From positions 710,584 through 774,583 of the forward strand of contig NZ_VAUP01000015.1 in NCBI RefSeq assembly GCF_005871085.1: a DNA stretch of 64,000 nucleotides. The letters are read 5' to 3'. The translations under genes were made by a program, and so were the position numbers. The notes beneath the pieces were generated by a model. It was not told the DNA's origin. It was given only the letters and a program-made list of their open reading frames with translations, and did no database searches. Below, in pieces: positions 43,220 to 51,196 of the stretch (position 1 is its first letter; each line of letters begins with the position of its first letter). The DNA comes from Xanthobacter autotrophicus. GTDB lineage: Bacteria; Pseudomonadota; Alphaproteobacteria; Rhizobiales; Xanthobacteraceae.

Positions 43220-44125
43220 ATGAATAGACTGGAACCACCCCCCATGACGGCGATGCTCGACCCCGATCAGCTGCGCACGTTTGTGGCCATTGCCGAGACC
43301 GGCAGCTTCACCCGCGCGGCGGAAGTGGTGCACAAGACGCAGTCCGCCGTCTCCATGCAGATGAAGCGCCTGGAGGAGCGCGTGGGCCGGCCGGTCTTCA
43401 TGCGAGACGGTCGCGCCTCGCGCCTAACCGAGGATGGCGAGCGCCTGCTCGACTTTGCCCGCCGCATCGTCAAGCTGAACGTGGAGGCGGTGCTGAGCTT
43501 CGCCGACGCCGCCTTGTCGGGGCGGGTCTGCCTGGGCGTCCCGGACGATTATGCCGACCGCTACCTACCGGACATCATGGCCCGCTTTTCGCGGACCCAT
43601 CCCTCCGTGGAACTGACCGTATTGTGCGAGCCGTCGAGCGAGCTGGTGCAGCACATCGCCGCCGGCACCATCGATCTCGCCATCATCACCGCCACCGAGA
43701 TCACCGCCCGCAACGCCCATGTCATCCGCCGCGAGCGGCTGCTGTGGGTGTCCTCGGCGCGGCACAGCGTGCATCTGGAAACGCCGGTGCCGCTGGCGCT
43801 GGGCCGGACCACCTGCCAGTGGCGCGACATCGCCGTCTCCCGGCTCGCCGGAGCGGGGCGCAGCCACCGCATCCTCTATACCAGCCCCAACAGCGGTGCG
43901 GTCGCGGCGGCGGTGCTGGCCGGGCTCGCGGTCTCGGTATTTCCGGAATCGGCGCTGCGCACCGGCATGCGCGTGCTCGGCAGCGCCGACGGCTATCCGC
44001 CCCTGCCCCCGTGCGACATCGGCCTGCTGCGCAATCGCCACGAGCCGTCGCTGCTGGCGGACGCGCTGGCCCAGCACATCGTGCAGGGTCTCGACAACCT
44101 CACCGACGCCGAAGCGGCGCAGTGA
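43220..44125 (+). CDS. LysR-family transcriptional regulator
   Basis: About 301 residues. The N-terminal winged helix-turn-helix reads LDPDQLRTFVAIAETGSFTR, then AAEVVHKTQSAVSMQMKRLEE, at about 11-51; the substrate-binding domain covers about 95-290. The effector is unknown. The start is uncertain: the ATG at 43220 or the one at 43244; neither has a strong ribosome-binding site, and an ATG at 43172 is also in frame. The gene is divergent from the DUF1127 gene, the classic arrangement for a LysR target. A short ATCACG/CGTGAT inverted pair spans the 166-bp gap. Confidence 0.9.
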   Translation: MNRLEPPPMTAMLDPDQLRTFVAIAETGSFTRAAEVVHKTQSAVSMQMKRLEERVGRPVFMRDGRASRLTEDGERLLDFARRIVKLNVEAVLSFADAALSGRVCLGVPDDYADRYLPDIMARFSRTHPSVELTVLCEPSSELVQHIAAGTIDLAIITATEITARNAHVIRRERLLWVSSARHSVHLETPVPLALGRTTCQWRDIAVSRLAGAGRSHRILYTSPNSGAVAAAVLAGLAVSVFPESALRTGMRVLGSADGYPPLPPCDIGLLRNRHEPSLLADALAQHIVQGLDNLTDAEAAQ

Positions 44126-44147
44126 CGCCAGTCACGCCGCACCGCCC

Positions 44148-44864
44148 TCACACGCTCTCGGCGTAACGCTCGTAGGCGACCTCGACGGTGAGGATGTGGG
44201 CGCGCATGGCGGCGGCGGCCTCGGCCTTGTCGCCGCGCAGGATGGCGGTGACCACCCGGTCATGCTCCTCGTAGGAGCGCGCCAGCCGCCCCAGGGTGCG
44301 GAACTGGGCGCGGCGGAACGGCTGGAGCCGGGCCCGGGTCGCCAGTGTCAGTTCGGCCAGATAATCATTGTGGGAGCCGGCATAGAGCGTGGTGTGGAAG
44401 CGCTCGTTGAGCACCGTATAGCCGCCCTCGTCGCCGCGGCGTGTCAGGTCCGCGAGTTCCGCATGGGTGGCTTCCAGCCCGGCCCGCTCGGCCGCCGTCA
44501 TGTGGACCGCGCACAGGCCGGCGCACAGGGCTTCCAACTCCGCCATCACGTCGAACATGCCGCGCAGCCGCTCCAGCGACGGCTGGGCCACCAGCGCGCT
44601 GCGATGGGGACGTGCCTCCACCAGTCCGGAGGCGGCAAGGTCGCGCAACGCCTCGCGCACCGGAGTGCGGGACACCCCATAGCGCTTCGCGATCTCCACC
44701 TCCTCCAGCGGCGTGCCCGGGGCAAGGCGACCGCGCACGATATCGTCGGCGATCTGGAGCCGCAGCTCTTCCGTCCGCGTCACCGGCCGGCCCGCGGCAC
44801 GACGCCGGCGGGGGCGGGAAGCGGCAGTGGAAGCCTTGAGCGGCTGCGGCGGAAGCAGGGTCAT
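44148..44864 (-). CDS. GntR-family (FCD) transcriptional regulator
   Basis: A 238-residue regulator with an Arg-rich N-terminus, a GntR winged helix (about 28-90; GTPLEEVEIAKRYGVSRTPV and REALRDLAASGLV) and an FCD ligand domain (about 98-225). Likely metal-ligand residues are in NERFHTTLY and SYEEHDRVV. It lies 249 bp beyond the amidase operon on the same strand, so it probably regulates that operon. TTGCAT(A/G)CAA sites in the operon promoter fit GntR-type operators. The ATG at 44864 (MTLLPPQPLK) was chosen over an upstream in-frame extension. Confidence 0.9.
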   Translation of the reverse strand: MTLLPPQPLKASTAASRPRRRRAAGRPVTRTEELRLQIADDIVRGRLAPGTPLEEVEIAKRYGVSRTPVREALRDLAASGLVEARPHRSALVAQPSLERLRGMFDVMAELEALCAGLCAVHMTAAERAGLEATHAELADLTRRGDEGGYTVLNERFHTTLYAGSHNDYLAELTLATRARLQPFRRAQFRTLGRLARSYEEHDRVVTAILRGDKAEAAAAMRAHILTVEVAYERYAESV

Positions 44865-45113
44865 GACGTTACAAGCTACCTGGATTCGATGGCCGCGCGA
44901 ATTCCGGTGAAATCCTGACGGGGAGGAAACCGGACCATGCCGCATCCCCTCCCCGCCTTGGTTGCCGCGCCCCTGCCCCGATGCGGGGGAACCGGGAAAA
45001 GGCGCGGCTTAGAGCCGGAAGAACCGACCAGCTTGAAGCAGGCTGATCAGCGAGCCCGTCCCTAAACGTGAGAAAAGAGAACGCGCTAAAGAACACAGGA
45101 CAAAAAGCAATTC

Positions 45114-45524
45114 TCACGCCACTCCCTCGTCGGCGATCACCGATGCGTCCACGATCACCGACACATGGGCGGCCACCACCCGCCAGCCCTGCGGAAAGCG
45201 AACCCAGCTCTGCTGCTGCCGCCCGATGCGGCCCGGCGCGTTGTCCCGGCGGAACAGGGTCGAGGCCACCGCGAAATCGCGCCCGTAGGTGGTGATCACC
45301 GTCTGTGCCAGCGTGCGCTCAAGCCCCACCGGCGAGCGGGCGCGGCGGAACTCCCGGATGGCGTCCATGCCGTAGAGGTTCTCACCGCCGCCATAGCGGA
45401 TGGTGCGGCCGTCGTCGTGAAACAGGGCTTCGAGGGTGGCCACGTCGTTGTTCACCAGCGCCGCCTCGTAGCGGGCGAAGGCGTTCTCGACCTCGGCCTT
45501 CACCTCAGGAATGTCGATCTCCAC
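45114..45524 (-). CDS. hpxZ: AtzH/HpxZ-like protein (DUF3225)
   Basis: A 136-residue SnoaL-like (NTF2 fold) protein: VKAEVENAFARYEAALVNND, LFHDDGRTIRYGGGENLYG and SWVRFPQGWRVVAAHVS. Homologues are HpxZ of the Klebsiella hypoxanthine/oxalurate cluster and AtzH of the cyanuric-acid pathway, where AtzH is an amidase for 1,3-dicarboxyurea. It starts 13 bp after the amidase gene with a GTG; GGGAG precedes two adjacent GTG codons, and the second is used. The substrate here is not known. Confidence 0.85.
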   Translation of the reverse strand: MEIDIPEVKAEVENAFARYEAALVNNDVATLEALFHDDGRTIRYGGGENLYGMDAIREFRRARSPVGLERTLAQTVITTYGRDFAVASTLFRRDNAPGRIGRQQQSWVRFPQGWRVVAAHVSVIVDASVIADEGVA

Positions 45525-45537
45525 CACGCTCTCCCAC

Positions 45538-46986
45538 TCACAGTGAGGCCACGGGCGCGGCGGCGACGCCGGCCTGTTCCAAGGTCGCCGCAACCCGCAA
45601 CGCCAGGTCCTCCCGCCACGGCGGGGCGATGACCTGGACCGCCAGCGGCAGCTCCGGCGCCTCCCCCACATCCACCCGCACCGGCACCGCCACCACCGGC
45701 AGGCCGATGAAGGAGATGGGCTGGGTGAACAGGCCCATGTTGGGCCGCACCAGCATCTCCTCGCCATCGAGCACGAAGGTCTTCTGCCCCAGCTTCGGCG
45801 CCCGGCAGGGGGTGGCAGGGGCCAGCAGCACGTCGCAGGCCTCGAACAGCTTCAGCATCTCCTCGCGGAAATGACGGCGAAAGCGCTGGGCCGCATCCAC
45901 CCACGAGGCGGGGATGGCAAGGCCGGCGAGCAGGCGATCGCGCACGGCGGGATCGAAATCCCCTCCACGGGCGGCAAGGCGGCGGGCATGGAGGCTCGCG
46001 CCCTCCGCCGCCGTGATGATGAAGGCCGAGGCGCGGGCGCGGGCGGCGTCGGGAATGTCCACCACTTCGGTGACGCCGAGACTGGCGGCCACGTGGTCTA
46101 CCGCCGCGAACGCCTCCGGCAGCGCCCGCGAGCGGAACCAGCCGCCGGCGATGGCAATGCGCAGGCCGTCGGCCCCCTGCCCGATCAGCCCGGAGACCGG
46201 CTCGAACGGGCGCGGCGTCTGGCCCGGATCGCGCGCATCCTCGCCCTGCATGGCGTCGTAGAAGGCGGCAAGGTCGGCCACCGAGCGGCCGAGCGGGCCG
46301 AGATGGTCCAGCGCCGTCACGAAGGGAAAGCTGCCGCCCCGCGTCAGGCGGCCATAGGTAGGCTTCAGCCCGAACGTGCCGCACAGGGAGGACGGCACAC
46401 GGATGGAGCCGTTGGTGTCGGATCCGAGCGCGATGGGCACCAGCCCCGCCGCCACCGCCGCGCCCGAGCCGCCCGAAGAGCCGCCGGTCATGCGGGTGAG
46501 GTCGTGGGGGTTGCGCGAGGCGCCGTCATGGACGTTCTCGCCGGTGAAGTCATAGGCGTATTCGCCCATGTTGAGGGCGCCTACCAGCACCGCGTCGGCG
46601 GCTTCCAGCTTCGCGATCAGGGTCGCGTCGCCATCCGCCGGGCTGAGGTCGCGGTTGATCTTCGAGCCGGCGAGGGTGGGCAGGCCCTTCACGTCGAACA
46701 GGTTCTTCACCGCGAAGGGCGCGCCGGCGAGGGGTCCCAGCGGCGCGCCGGCGGCGCGGCGGGCATCGATGCGATCGGCGGTCGCACGGGCGCGCTCGGC
46801 GGTCACGTCGGTGAAGGCGTTCACCTTCGGGTCGACGGCGGCGATGCGCGCCAGCGTCGCCTCGATCACCGCACGCGCGGTGACGGCGCCGGAGGCGACG
46901 GCCGTCGCGATCTCGGCGGCGGTGGCGGTGGCAAGGCTGGCGGCGTCGGCGGTTGCATTTATCGGGGCGTTGATTGGGGCGTTCAT
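45538..46986 (-). CDS. AtzE/HpxY-like amidase (amidase-signature family)
   Basis: A 482-residue amidase. The Ser-cisSer-Lys catalytic set is visible: the Lys in GAPFAVKNLFDVKG, the cis-Ser and nucleophile region in TGGSSGGSGAAVAAG and GSDTNGSIRVPSSLCG. Family name AtzE-like follows from these motifs together with the neighbouring DUF4089 and DUF3225 genes. AtzE removes an amine from 1-carboxybiuret; HpxY acts in purine/oxalurate degradation. No cyanuric-acid hydrolase is nearby, so the natural substrate is probably another ureido or amide compound brought in by the adjacent importer. It begins 10 bp after the small subunit gene. Confidence 0.88.
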   Translation of the reverse strand: MNAPINAPINATADAASLATATAAEIATAVASGAVTARAVIEATLARIAAVDPKVNAFTDVTAERARATADRIDARRAAGAPLGPLAGAPFAVKNLFDVKGLPTLAGSKINRDLSPADGDATLIAKLEAADAVLVGALNMGEYAYDFTGENVHDGASRNPHDLTRMTGGSSGGSGAAVAAGLVPIALGSDTNGSIRVPSSLCGTFGLKPTYGRLTRGGSFPFVTALDHLGPLGRSVADLAAFYDAMQGEDARDPGQTPRPFEPVSGLIGQGADGLRIAIAGGWFRSRALPEAFAAVDHVAASLGVTEVVDIPDAARARASAFIITAAEGASLHARRLAARGGDFDPAVRDRLLAGLAIPASWVDAAQRFRRHFREEMLKLFEACDVLLAPATPCRAPKLGQKTFVLDGEEMLVRPNMGLFTQPISFIGLPVVAVPVRVDVGEAPELPLAVQVIAPPWREDLALRVAATLEQAGVAAAPVASL

Positions 46987-46996
46987 GGACACGGCC

Positions 46997-47206
46997 TCAG
47001 GGACGGTAGACGGGGGCCGGCTCCTCGGCGTCGCCGAGGTCGAGGCTACGCACCAGGGTCGCCGCATCGGCGATGGCGCGCAGATAGGACAGCGCCTCGG
47101 CGCGCCATTCCGGGCGCGGGGCGATGGCATGGGCGCTAAGCGCACCGTCGAGCAGTTGCTCCAGCGCCGTGTCCTCCACCCTTGGGAGTTCCAATTCCTT
47201 GCTCAT
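46997..47206 (-). CDS. AtzG/HpxX-like small amidase subunit (DUF4089)
   Basis: A 69-residue protein (MSKELELPRVEDTALEQLLD at the start, APVYRP at the end). It resembles AtzG/HpxX, a GatC-like helical protein that wraps around and stabilises the amidase AtzE. Its place directly upstream of the amidase supports this. The longer frame upstream of 47206 runs through the ATPase gene and is a shadow. It starts 8 bp after the ATPase stop. Confidence 0.82.
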   Translation of the reverse strand: MSKELELPRVEDTALEQLLDGALSAHAIAPRPEWRAEALSYLRAIADAATLVRSLDLGDAEEPAPVYRP

Positions 47207-47214
47207 GGGGGACC

Positions 47215-49020
47215 TCAGACCGGGGGATGGGGAATGGCGGCGATCAGCTCGCGGGTATAGGCGTCCTTGGGAGCGTCGAGCACCTGCTGCGAGCTGCCCT
47301 CCTCCACGATGCGCCCTTGCCGCATGACGATGACCCGGTCGCACAGCAGGCCCACCACATGCAGGTCGTGGGACACGAACAGGTAGCTCATGCCGAGGCG
47401 CTGCTTCAGCTCCTCCAGCAGGTTGAGCACCACCGCCTGGACCGACACGTCGAGGGCGGCCGTGGGCTCGTCGAGGATGACGAGGTCGGGGTCGAGCGCG
47501 ATGGCCCGGGCGATGCCGATGCGCGCCTTCTGCCCGCCCGACAGCTGGTGGGGAAAGCGCTCCAGGAGGTTCTGCGGCAGGCCGACCATCTCGGCCAGCT
47601 CCGCCACGCGGGCGCGCAGCTTGGCCCCGCCGGACATGCCGCCCATCCGCAGCAACGGATCGGCGATGGCGCGCTCCGCCGTGTAGCGGGGATTGAGGCT
47701 CTCGGTGGGGTCCTGGAACACCATCTGGATGCGCCCGCGCAGGGGATGGTGGGCGAAATCCTTCGCCGGGATAGCGCTGATGTCCTCGCCGTCGAAGGTG
47801 ATCTTCCCCGCCGTGGGATCGATGAGGCGCATGACGATGGTGGAGGTGGTGGACTTGCCGCAGCCGCTCTCGCCCACGAGGCCGACGCTCTCGCCCTTCT
47901 TCACCTCGAAGGAGATGCCGTCCACCGCGCGGAAGATGCGCTCCTCCGGCGGCGCCTTCTTGCCGAAGAGGCCGGAGAGGAACGCCGAGGGCGCACCCTG
48001 GCGGGGATATTCCTTCAGCAGGTTTTCGACTTTGAGGAGGGGGACGGCGCCTGCGCCCGATACAGTGGCCATGGTGGAAGCACCAGCCCCCACCCTGCCC
48101 TCCCCCGCAAGCGGGAGAGGGTTCTCCGCCGGGGCGGGCGGCACATCCGGCTCTTCGGGCAAAAGATCCTTTAGCGTGATGCCCGGGCGGGGCGTCGCGC
48201 GCATGAGCTTGCGGGTGTAGGGGTGCTGGGGATCGCGGAAGATGCGCTCGGCCGGCGCGGTCTCCACCACCCTGCCCTTCTCCATCACCATCACCGTGTC
48301 GCAATAAGCGGCGGCGAGGCCCAGGTCGTGGGTGATGAGGAGGGTGGACATGCCGCGCTCGCGCGTCAGCTCGGTGACGAGGTCCATGACCGCCTTCTGG
48401 GTGGTCACGTCGAGGCCGGTGGTGGGCTCGTCGGCGATCATCAGCTGCGGCCGGCAGGCCAGCGCCAGGGCGATGACGATGCGCTGGCACATGCCGCCCG
48501 ACAGCTCGAACGGATAGGCGTGGTAGCGCTCCTCCGGCCGGGCGATGCGCACCTGCTTGAGGATGTCGATCACCTTTTCCTTCACGTTGCGGGCGTCGGC
48601 CTGCACGTGCTGGAGCAGCACGTCGCCGATCTGCCGGCCCACCGTGCGGATCGGGTTCAGCGCCGCGCGCGGGTTCTGGAAGATCATGGACATCTCGCGC
48701 CCGCGCAGGTCGCGCATGGCGCTTTCCGGGGCGTGGGCCACATCGATCCCGGAGAAGGTGATGGAGCCTTCCGCAATGCGCCCCGCCCGGTCGAGGATGC
48801 GCATGACCGTGTAGGAGGTCACCGACTTGCCCGAGCCGCTCTCGCCCACGATGCCGAGGGTCTCGCCCTTGGCGAGGGTGAGGTTGACCTGGCTCACCGC
48901 CGTCACCACGCCGCGGCGGGTGGCGAATTCGACGGTGAGGTCGCGCACCTCCAGCAGCGGGCCGCTGGGGGCTTCGGAGGTCTTGGCGGCCTGCGCCGTC
49001 ACGTCCACGATGCCATGCAT
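47215..49020 (-). CDS. Oligopeptide-type ABC importer, double ATPase subunit
   Basis: A 601-residue protein with two nucleotide-binding domains (Dpp/Opp type, as in GsiA or YejF). Domain 1 has Walker A GESGSGKSVTS, signature LSGGMCQR and Walker B MIADEPTTGLD. Domain 2 has GESGCGKSTTS, LSGGQKARIGIARAI and VILDEPTAALD. Each ends with the oligopeptide-binding ABC C-terminal motif (PQHPYTRKLM, and PKDAYTRELIAAIP). The linker, at about residues 300-312, is PLPLAGEGRVGAGAS, the translated form of a dispersed palindromic repeat inserted in frame. It powers the two permeases upstream. Confidence 0.93.
   Translation of the reverse strand: MHGIVDVTAQAAKTSEAPSGPLLEVRDLTVEFATRRGVVTAVSQVNLTLAKGETLGIVGESGSGKSVTSYTVMRILDRAGRIAEGSITFSGIDVAHAPESAMRDLRGREMSMIFQNPRAALNPIRTVGRQIGDVLLQHVQADARNVKEKVIDILKQVRIARPEERYHAYPFELSGGMCQRIVIALALACRPQLMIADEPTTGLDVTTQKAVMDLVTELTRERGMSTLLITHDLGLAAAYCDTVMVMEKGRVVETAPAERIFRDPQHPYTRKLMRATPRPGITLKDLLPEEPDVPPAPAENPLPLAGEGRVGAGASTMATVSGAGAVPLLKVENLLKEYPRQGAPSAFLSGLFGKKAPPEERIFRAVDGISFEVKKGESVGLVGESGCGKSTTSTIVMRLIDPTAGKITFDGEDISAIPAKDFAHHPLRGRIQMVFQDPTESLNPRYTAERAIADPLLRMGGMSGGAKLRARVAELAEMVGLPQNLLERFPHQLSGGQKARIGIARAIALDPDLVILDEPTAALDVSVQAVVLNLLEELKQRLGMSYLFVSHDLHVVGLLCDRVIVMRQGRIVEEGSSQQVLDAPKDAYTRELIAAIPHPPV
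48086..48123. repeat. Dispersed palindromic element inside the ATPase gene
   Basis: A 38-bp segment identical at 37 positions to 58653-58690. It contains the hairpin CCCTCCCCCGCAAGCGGGAG followed by AGGG. It lies exactly between the two ATPase domains and is read in frame without a stop. Such elements are known in alphaproteobacteria both between and within genes. Confidence 0.8.
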
Positions 49021-49031
49021 GTTCGCCTCCC

Positions 49032-49916
49032 TCAGGTGCGACGCTGGGGGTCGACGATGTCGCGCAGACCGTCACCCAGCAGGTTGAAGCAGAACACCGC
49101 GAACATGAGCGCGAGGCCGGGGAAAAGGGCGATCCACCATTCGCCGGAGACGATGTAGGCTGCGCCTTCCGCCACCATGATCCCCCATTCCGGGGTGGGC
49201 GGGCGCACGCCGAGGCCGATGAAGGAAAGGCCCGCCGCGTTCAGGATGGCGTAGCCCATGGTCAGCGACATCTGCACCATCATGATGGGCATGATGTTGG
49301 GCAGGATGGTCGTGAGCAGGATGCGCCATTCCGAGTTGCCGGTGAGGCGCGCTGCCTGCACGAAGCCCGCCTGCCGGCGGATGGCGGCTTCCGAGCGGGC
49401 CACGCGCACATAGAGCGGGAAGTTGATGATGGCGGTGGCGATGACGATGTTGGTCACCGTGTTGCCCAGCGCCGCCACGATGCCCATGGCCAGCACGAAC
49501 AGCGGGAAGGCCATGATGGTATCGGAGATGCGGCCGATGATGCGGTCGGTCCACCCGCCGAAGAAGCCCGAGGCGATGCCGGCGATGCCGCCCGCCGCGA
49601 ACACCAGCGCCACCGAGAACACTGCGATGGCCATGTCGAGCCGTGTCGCGACGATGACGCGGGAGAAGATGTCCCGCCCCAGGTTGTCGGTGCCGAACCA
49701 GTGGGCGGCGGACGGCGCCTGGAGCGCGGCCGCCGTGTCGCTGGCGAGCGGATCATAGGGCACGATGAAGGGCCCCAGCAGCGCGCACACCACCAGCACC
49801 AGGAACATGCCGAAGGCGATGCCGGTGACCGGGTTGTCGGAGATGACGTAGCGCGCGTGGGCGAGCGTCGCGGCAAGGCCGCGGGGGGCGGGGGTGTCGG
49901 CCGTGGCGAGGGTCAT
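49032..49916 (-). CDS. Oligopeptide-type ABC importer permease (DppC-like)
   Basis: A 294-residue inner-membrane permease. It has one helix near the N-terminus (about 35-55), the DppC-type WFGTDNLGRDIFSRVIVATR, and a permease EAA loop (VRVARSEAAIRRQAGFVQAA, then RLTGNS). LSFIGLGVRPPTPEWGIMV occurs near the C-terminus. The ATG at 49916 overlaps the stop of the upstream permease by 4 bp. Substrate specificity cannot be read from the permease. Confidence 0.93.
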   Translation of the reverse strand: MTLATADTPAPRGLAATLAHARYVISDNPVTGIAFGMFLVLVVCALLGPFIVPYDPLASDTAAALQAPSAAHWFGTDNLGRDIFSRVIVATRLDMAIAVFSVALVFAAGGIAGIASGFFGGWTDRIIGRISDTIMAFPLFVLAMGIVAALGNTVTNIVIATAIINFPLYVRVARSEAAIRRQAGFVQAARLTGNSEWRILLTTILPNIMPIMMVQMSLTMGYAILNAAGLSFIGLGVRPPTPEWGIMVAEGAAYIVSGEWWIALFPGLALMFAVFCFNLLGDGLRDIVDPQRRT

Positions 49917-50926
49917 GCTTCGCTCCGCGCGCGGGGGTCGATGATGCCGTAGGCGATATCGATCAGGAGGTTGAGGACCACGTACAGGATCGCCATGGCG
50001 AGCACGAAGCCCTGCACCGGCGCGTAGTCGGAGGTGATGAGCGCCTCCACCGCATAGGAGCCGATGCCGGGCCAGGCGAACACCTTCTCCACCAGCACGT
50101 TGGCGCCGAGCAGGAAGGAGAACACCATGCCCAGCGTGGTCACCACCGGCAGCATGGCGTTGCGGAACGCATAGGTGATGATCACCGTGGTATCGGTCAG
50201 CCCCGCCGCCCGCGCCGTGCGCACGAACTCGGAGGACAGCACCGACAGCATGGAAGCGCGCGTCATGCGGGCGATGGGCGCCAGCGCGAAGATGGCCAGC
50301 GTGATGGCCGGCACCGCGAGCTGCGCCAGCGCGGCGCGGAAGGTCTCGAAGTCCCGCGCGATCAGGCTGTCGATGAGATAGAAGCCGGTGACGGTCTCGG
50401 GCGCCGAGAAGAACACGTCCAGCCGCCCCAGCGGCGCCGGCGCCCAGCCGAGCTTGAAGTAGAACACATAGACCAGCAGCAGGCCGGTGAAGAACACCGG
50501 CAGCGACACCCCCGCCGTGGTGATGAGACGGCAGGCATGATCCACCCATGACCCTTGCTTCACCGCCGCCATGATGCCGAACGGCACCGCGATGGCCAAT
50601 GCCAGCACCAGCCCGGCCAGCGTCAGCTCGGCGGAGGCCGGGAGTCGGGCGGAAATCTCCGCCGCCACCGGCTGGCCGGTGGAGAGGGAGCTTCCCAGAT
50701 CCCCCTTCGCCAGCGCCGAGACATAATCCACGAACTGCGCCGGCAGCGGCTTGTCGAGGCCGAGCTTGGTGCGGATCTCGGCGATGGATTCGGCCGTGGC
50801 GGCGGGGCCGGCGAAATAGGCCGCGGTGTCGCCCGGCAGCACCCGCGTAAGCATGAAGGTGACGATCACCACGCCGATGAGGCTCGGCACGGCGGTGGCA
50901 AGACGACTGCCTATGAGCTTCAGCAT
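49913..50926 (-). CDS. Oligopeptide-type ABC importer permease (DppB-like)
   Basis: A 337-residue permease with six helices. The DppB start is MLKLIGSRLATAVPSLIGVV, followed by LPGDTAAYFAG and the EAA region RMTRASMLSVLSSEFVRTAR. FAWPGIGSYAVEALITSDY is the family C-terminal signature. AGGAG lies five bases before the ATG at 50926. The 270 bp upstream, before the binding-protein gene, contain an inverted repeat. Confidence 0.93.
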   Translation of the reverse strand: MLKLIGSRLATAVPSLIGVVIVTFMLTRVLPGDTAAYFAGPAATAESIAEIRTKLGLDKPLPAQFVDYVSALAKGDLGSSLSTGQPVAAEISARLPASAELTLAGLVLALAIAVPFGIMAAVKQGSWVDHACRLITTAGVSLPVFFTGLLLVYVFYFKLGWAPAPLGRLDVFFSAPETVTGFYLIDSLIARDFETFRAALAQLAVPAITLAIFALAPIARMTRASMLSVLSSEFVRTARAAGLTDTTVIITYAFRNAMLPVVTTLGMVFSFLLGANVLVEKVFAWPGIGSYAVEALITSDYAPVQGFVLAMAILYVVLNLLIDIAYGIIDPRARSEA

Positions 50927-51020
50927 GGTGTCTCCTGTTGTCCGAAGGCGGAGGCCGCCTGTTGTCCTAGGGCGGGAACCGCCCATAGCCCGCCGGCCCT
51001 TCTCCCAAAACGTCTCACCC

Positions 51021-51147
51021 CGTCATGCCCCGGCTTGACCGGGGCATCCACGCCGGGCCGCAAAAGCACCCGGCGTCAAAGCGCACCAGATTTCCAGCGG
51101 CCGGCCCGGCCGCTCCGTGGATCCCCCGGTCAAGCCGGGGGATGACG
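51021..51147. repeat. Paired 32-bp inverted repeat (dispersed palindrome type)
   Basis: 51021-51052 and the reverse complement of 51116-51147 agree at 30 of 32 positions. Each arm contains its own palindrome, CCCCGGCTTGACCGGGG. The pair lies between the binding-protein gene and the first permease gene. It could form a large stem in the transcript and reduce downstream expression, as intercistronic repeats do after binding-protein genes. Confidence 0.75.
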
Positions 51148-51196
51148 GCGGTTGAAAAACCCGACCACGCGCGCCGGCCCGGGATGCGTGGAACCC

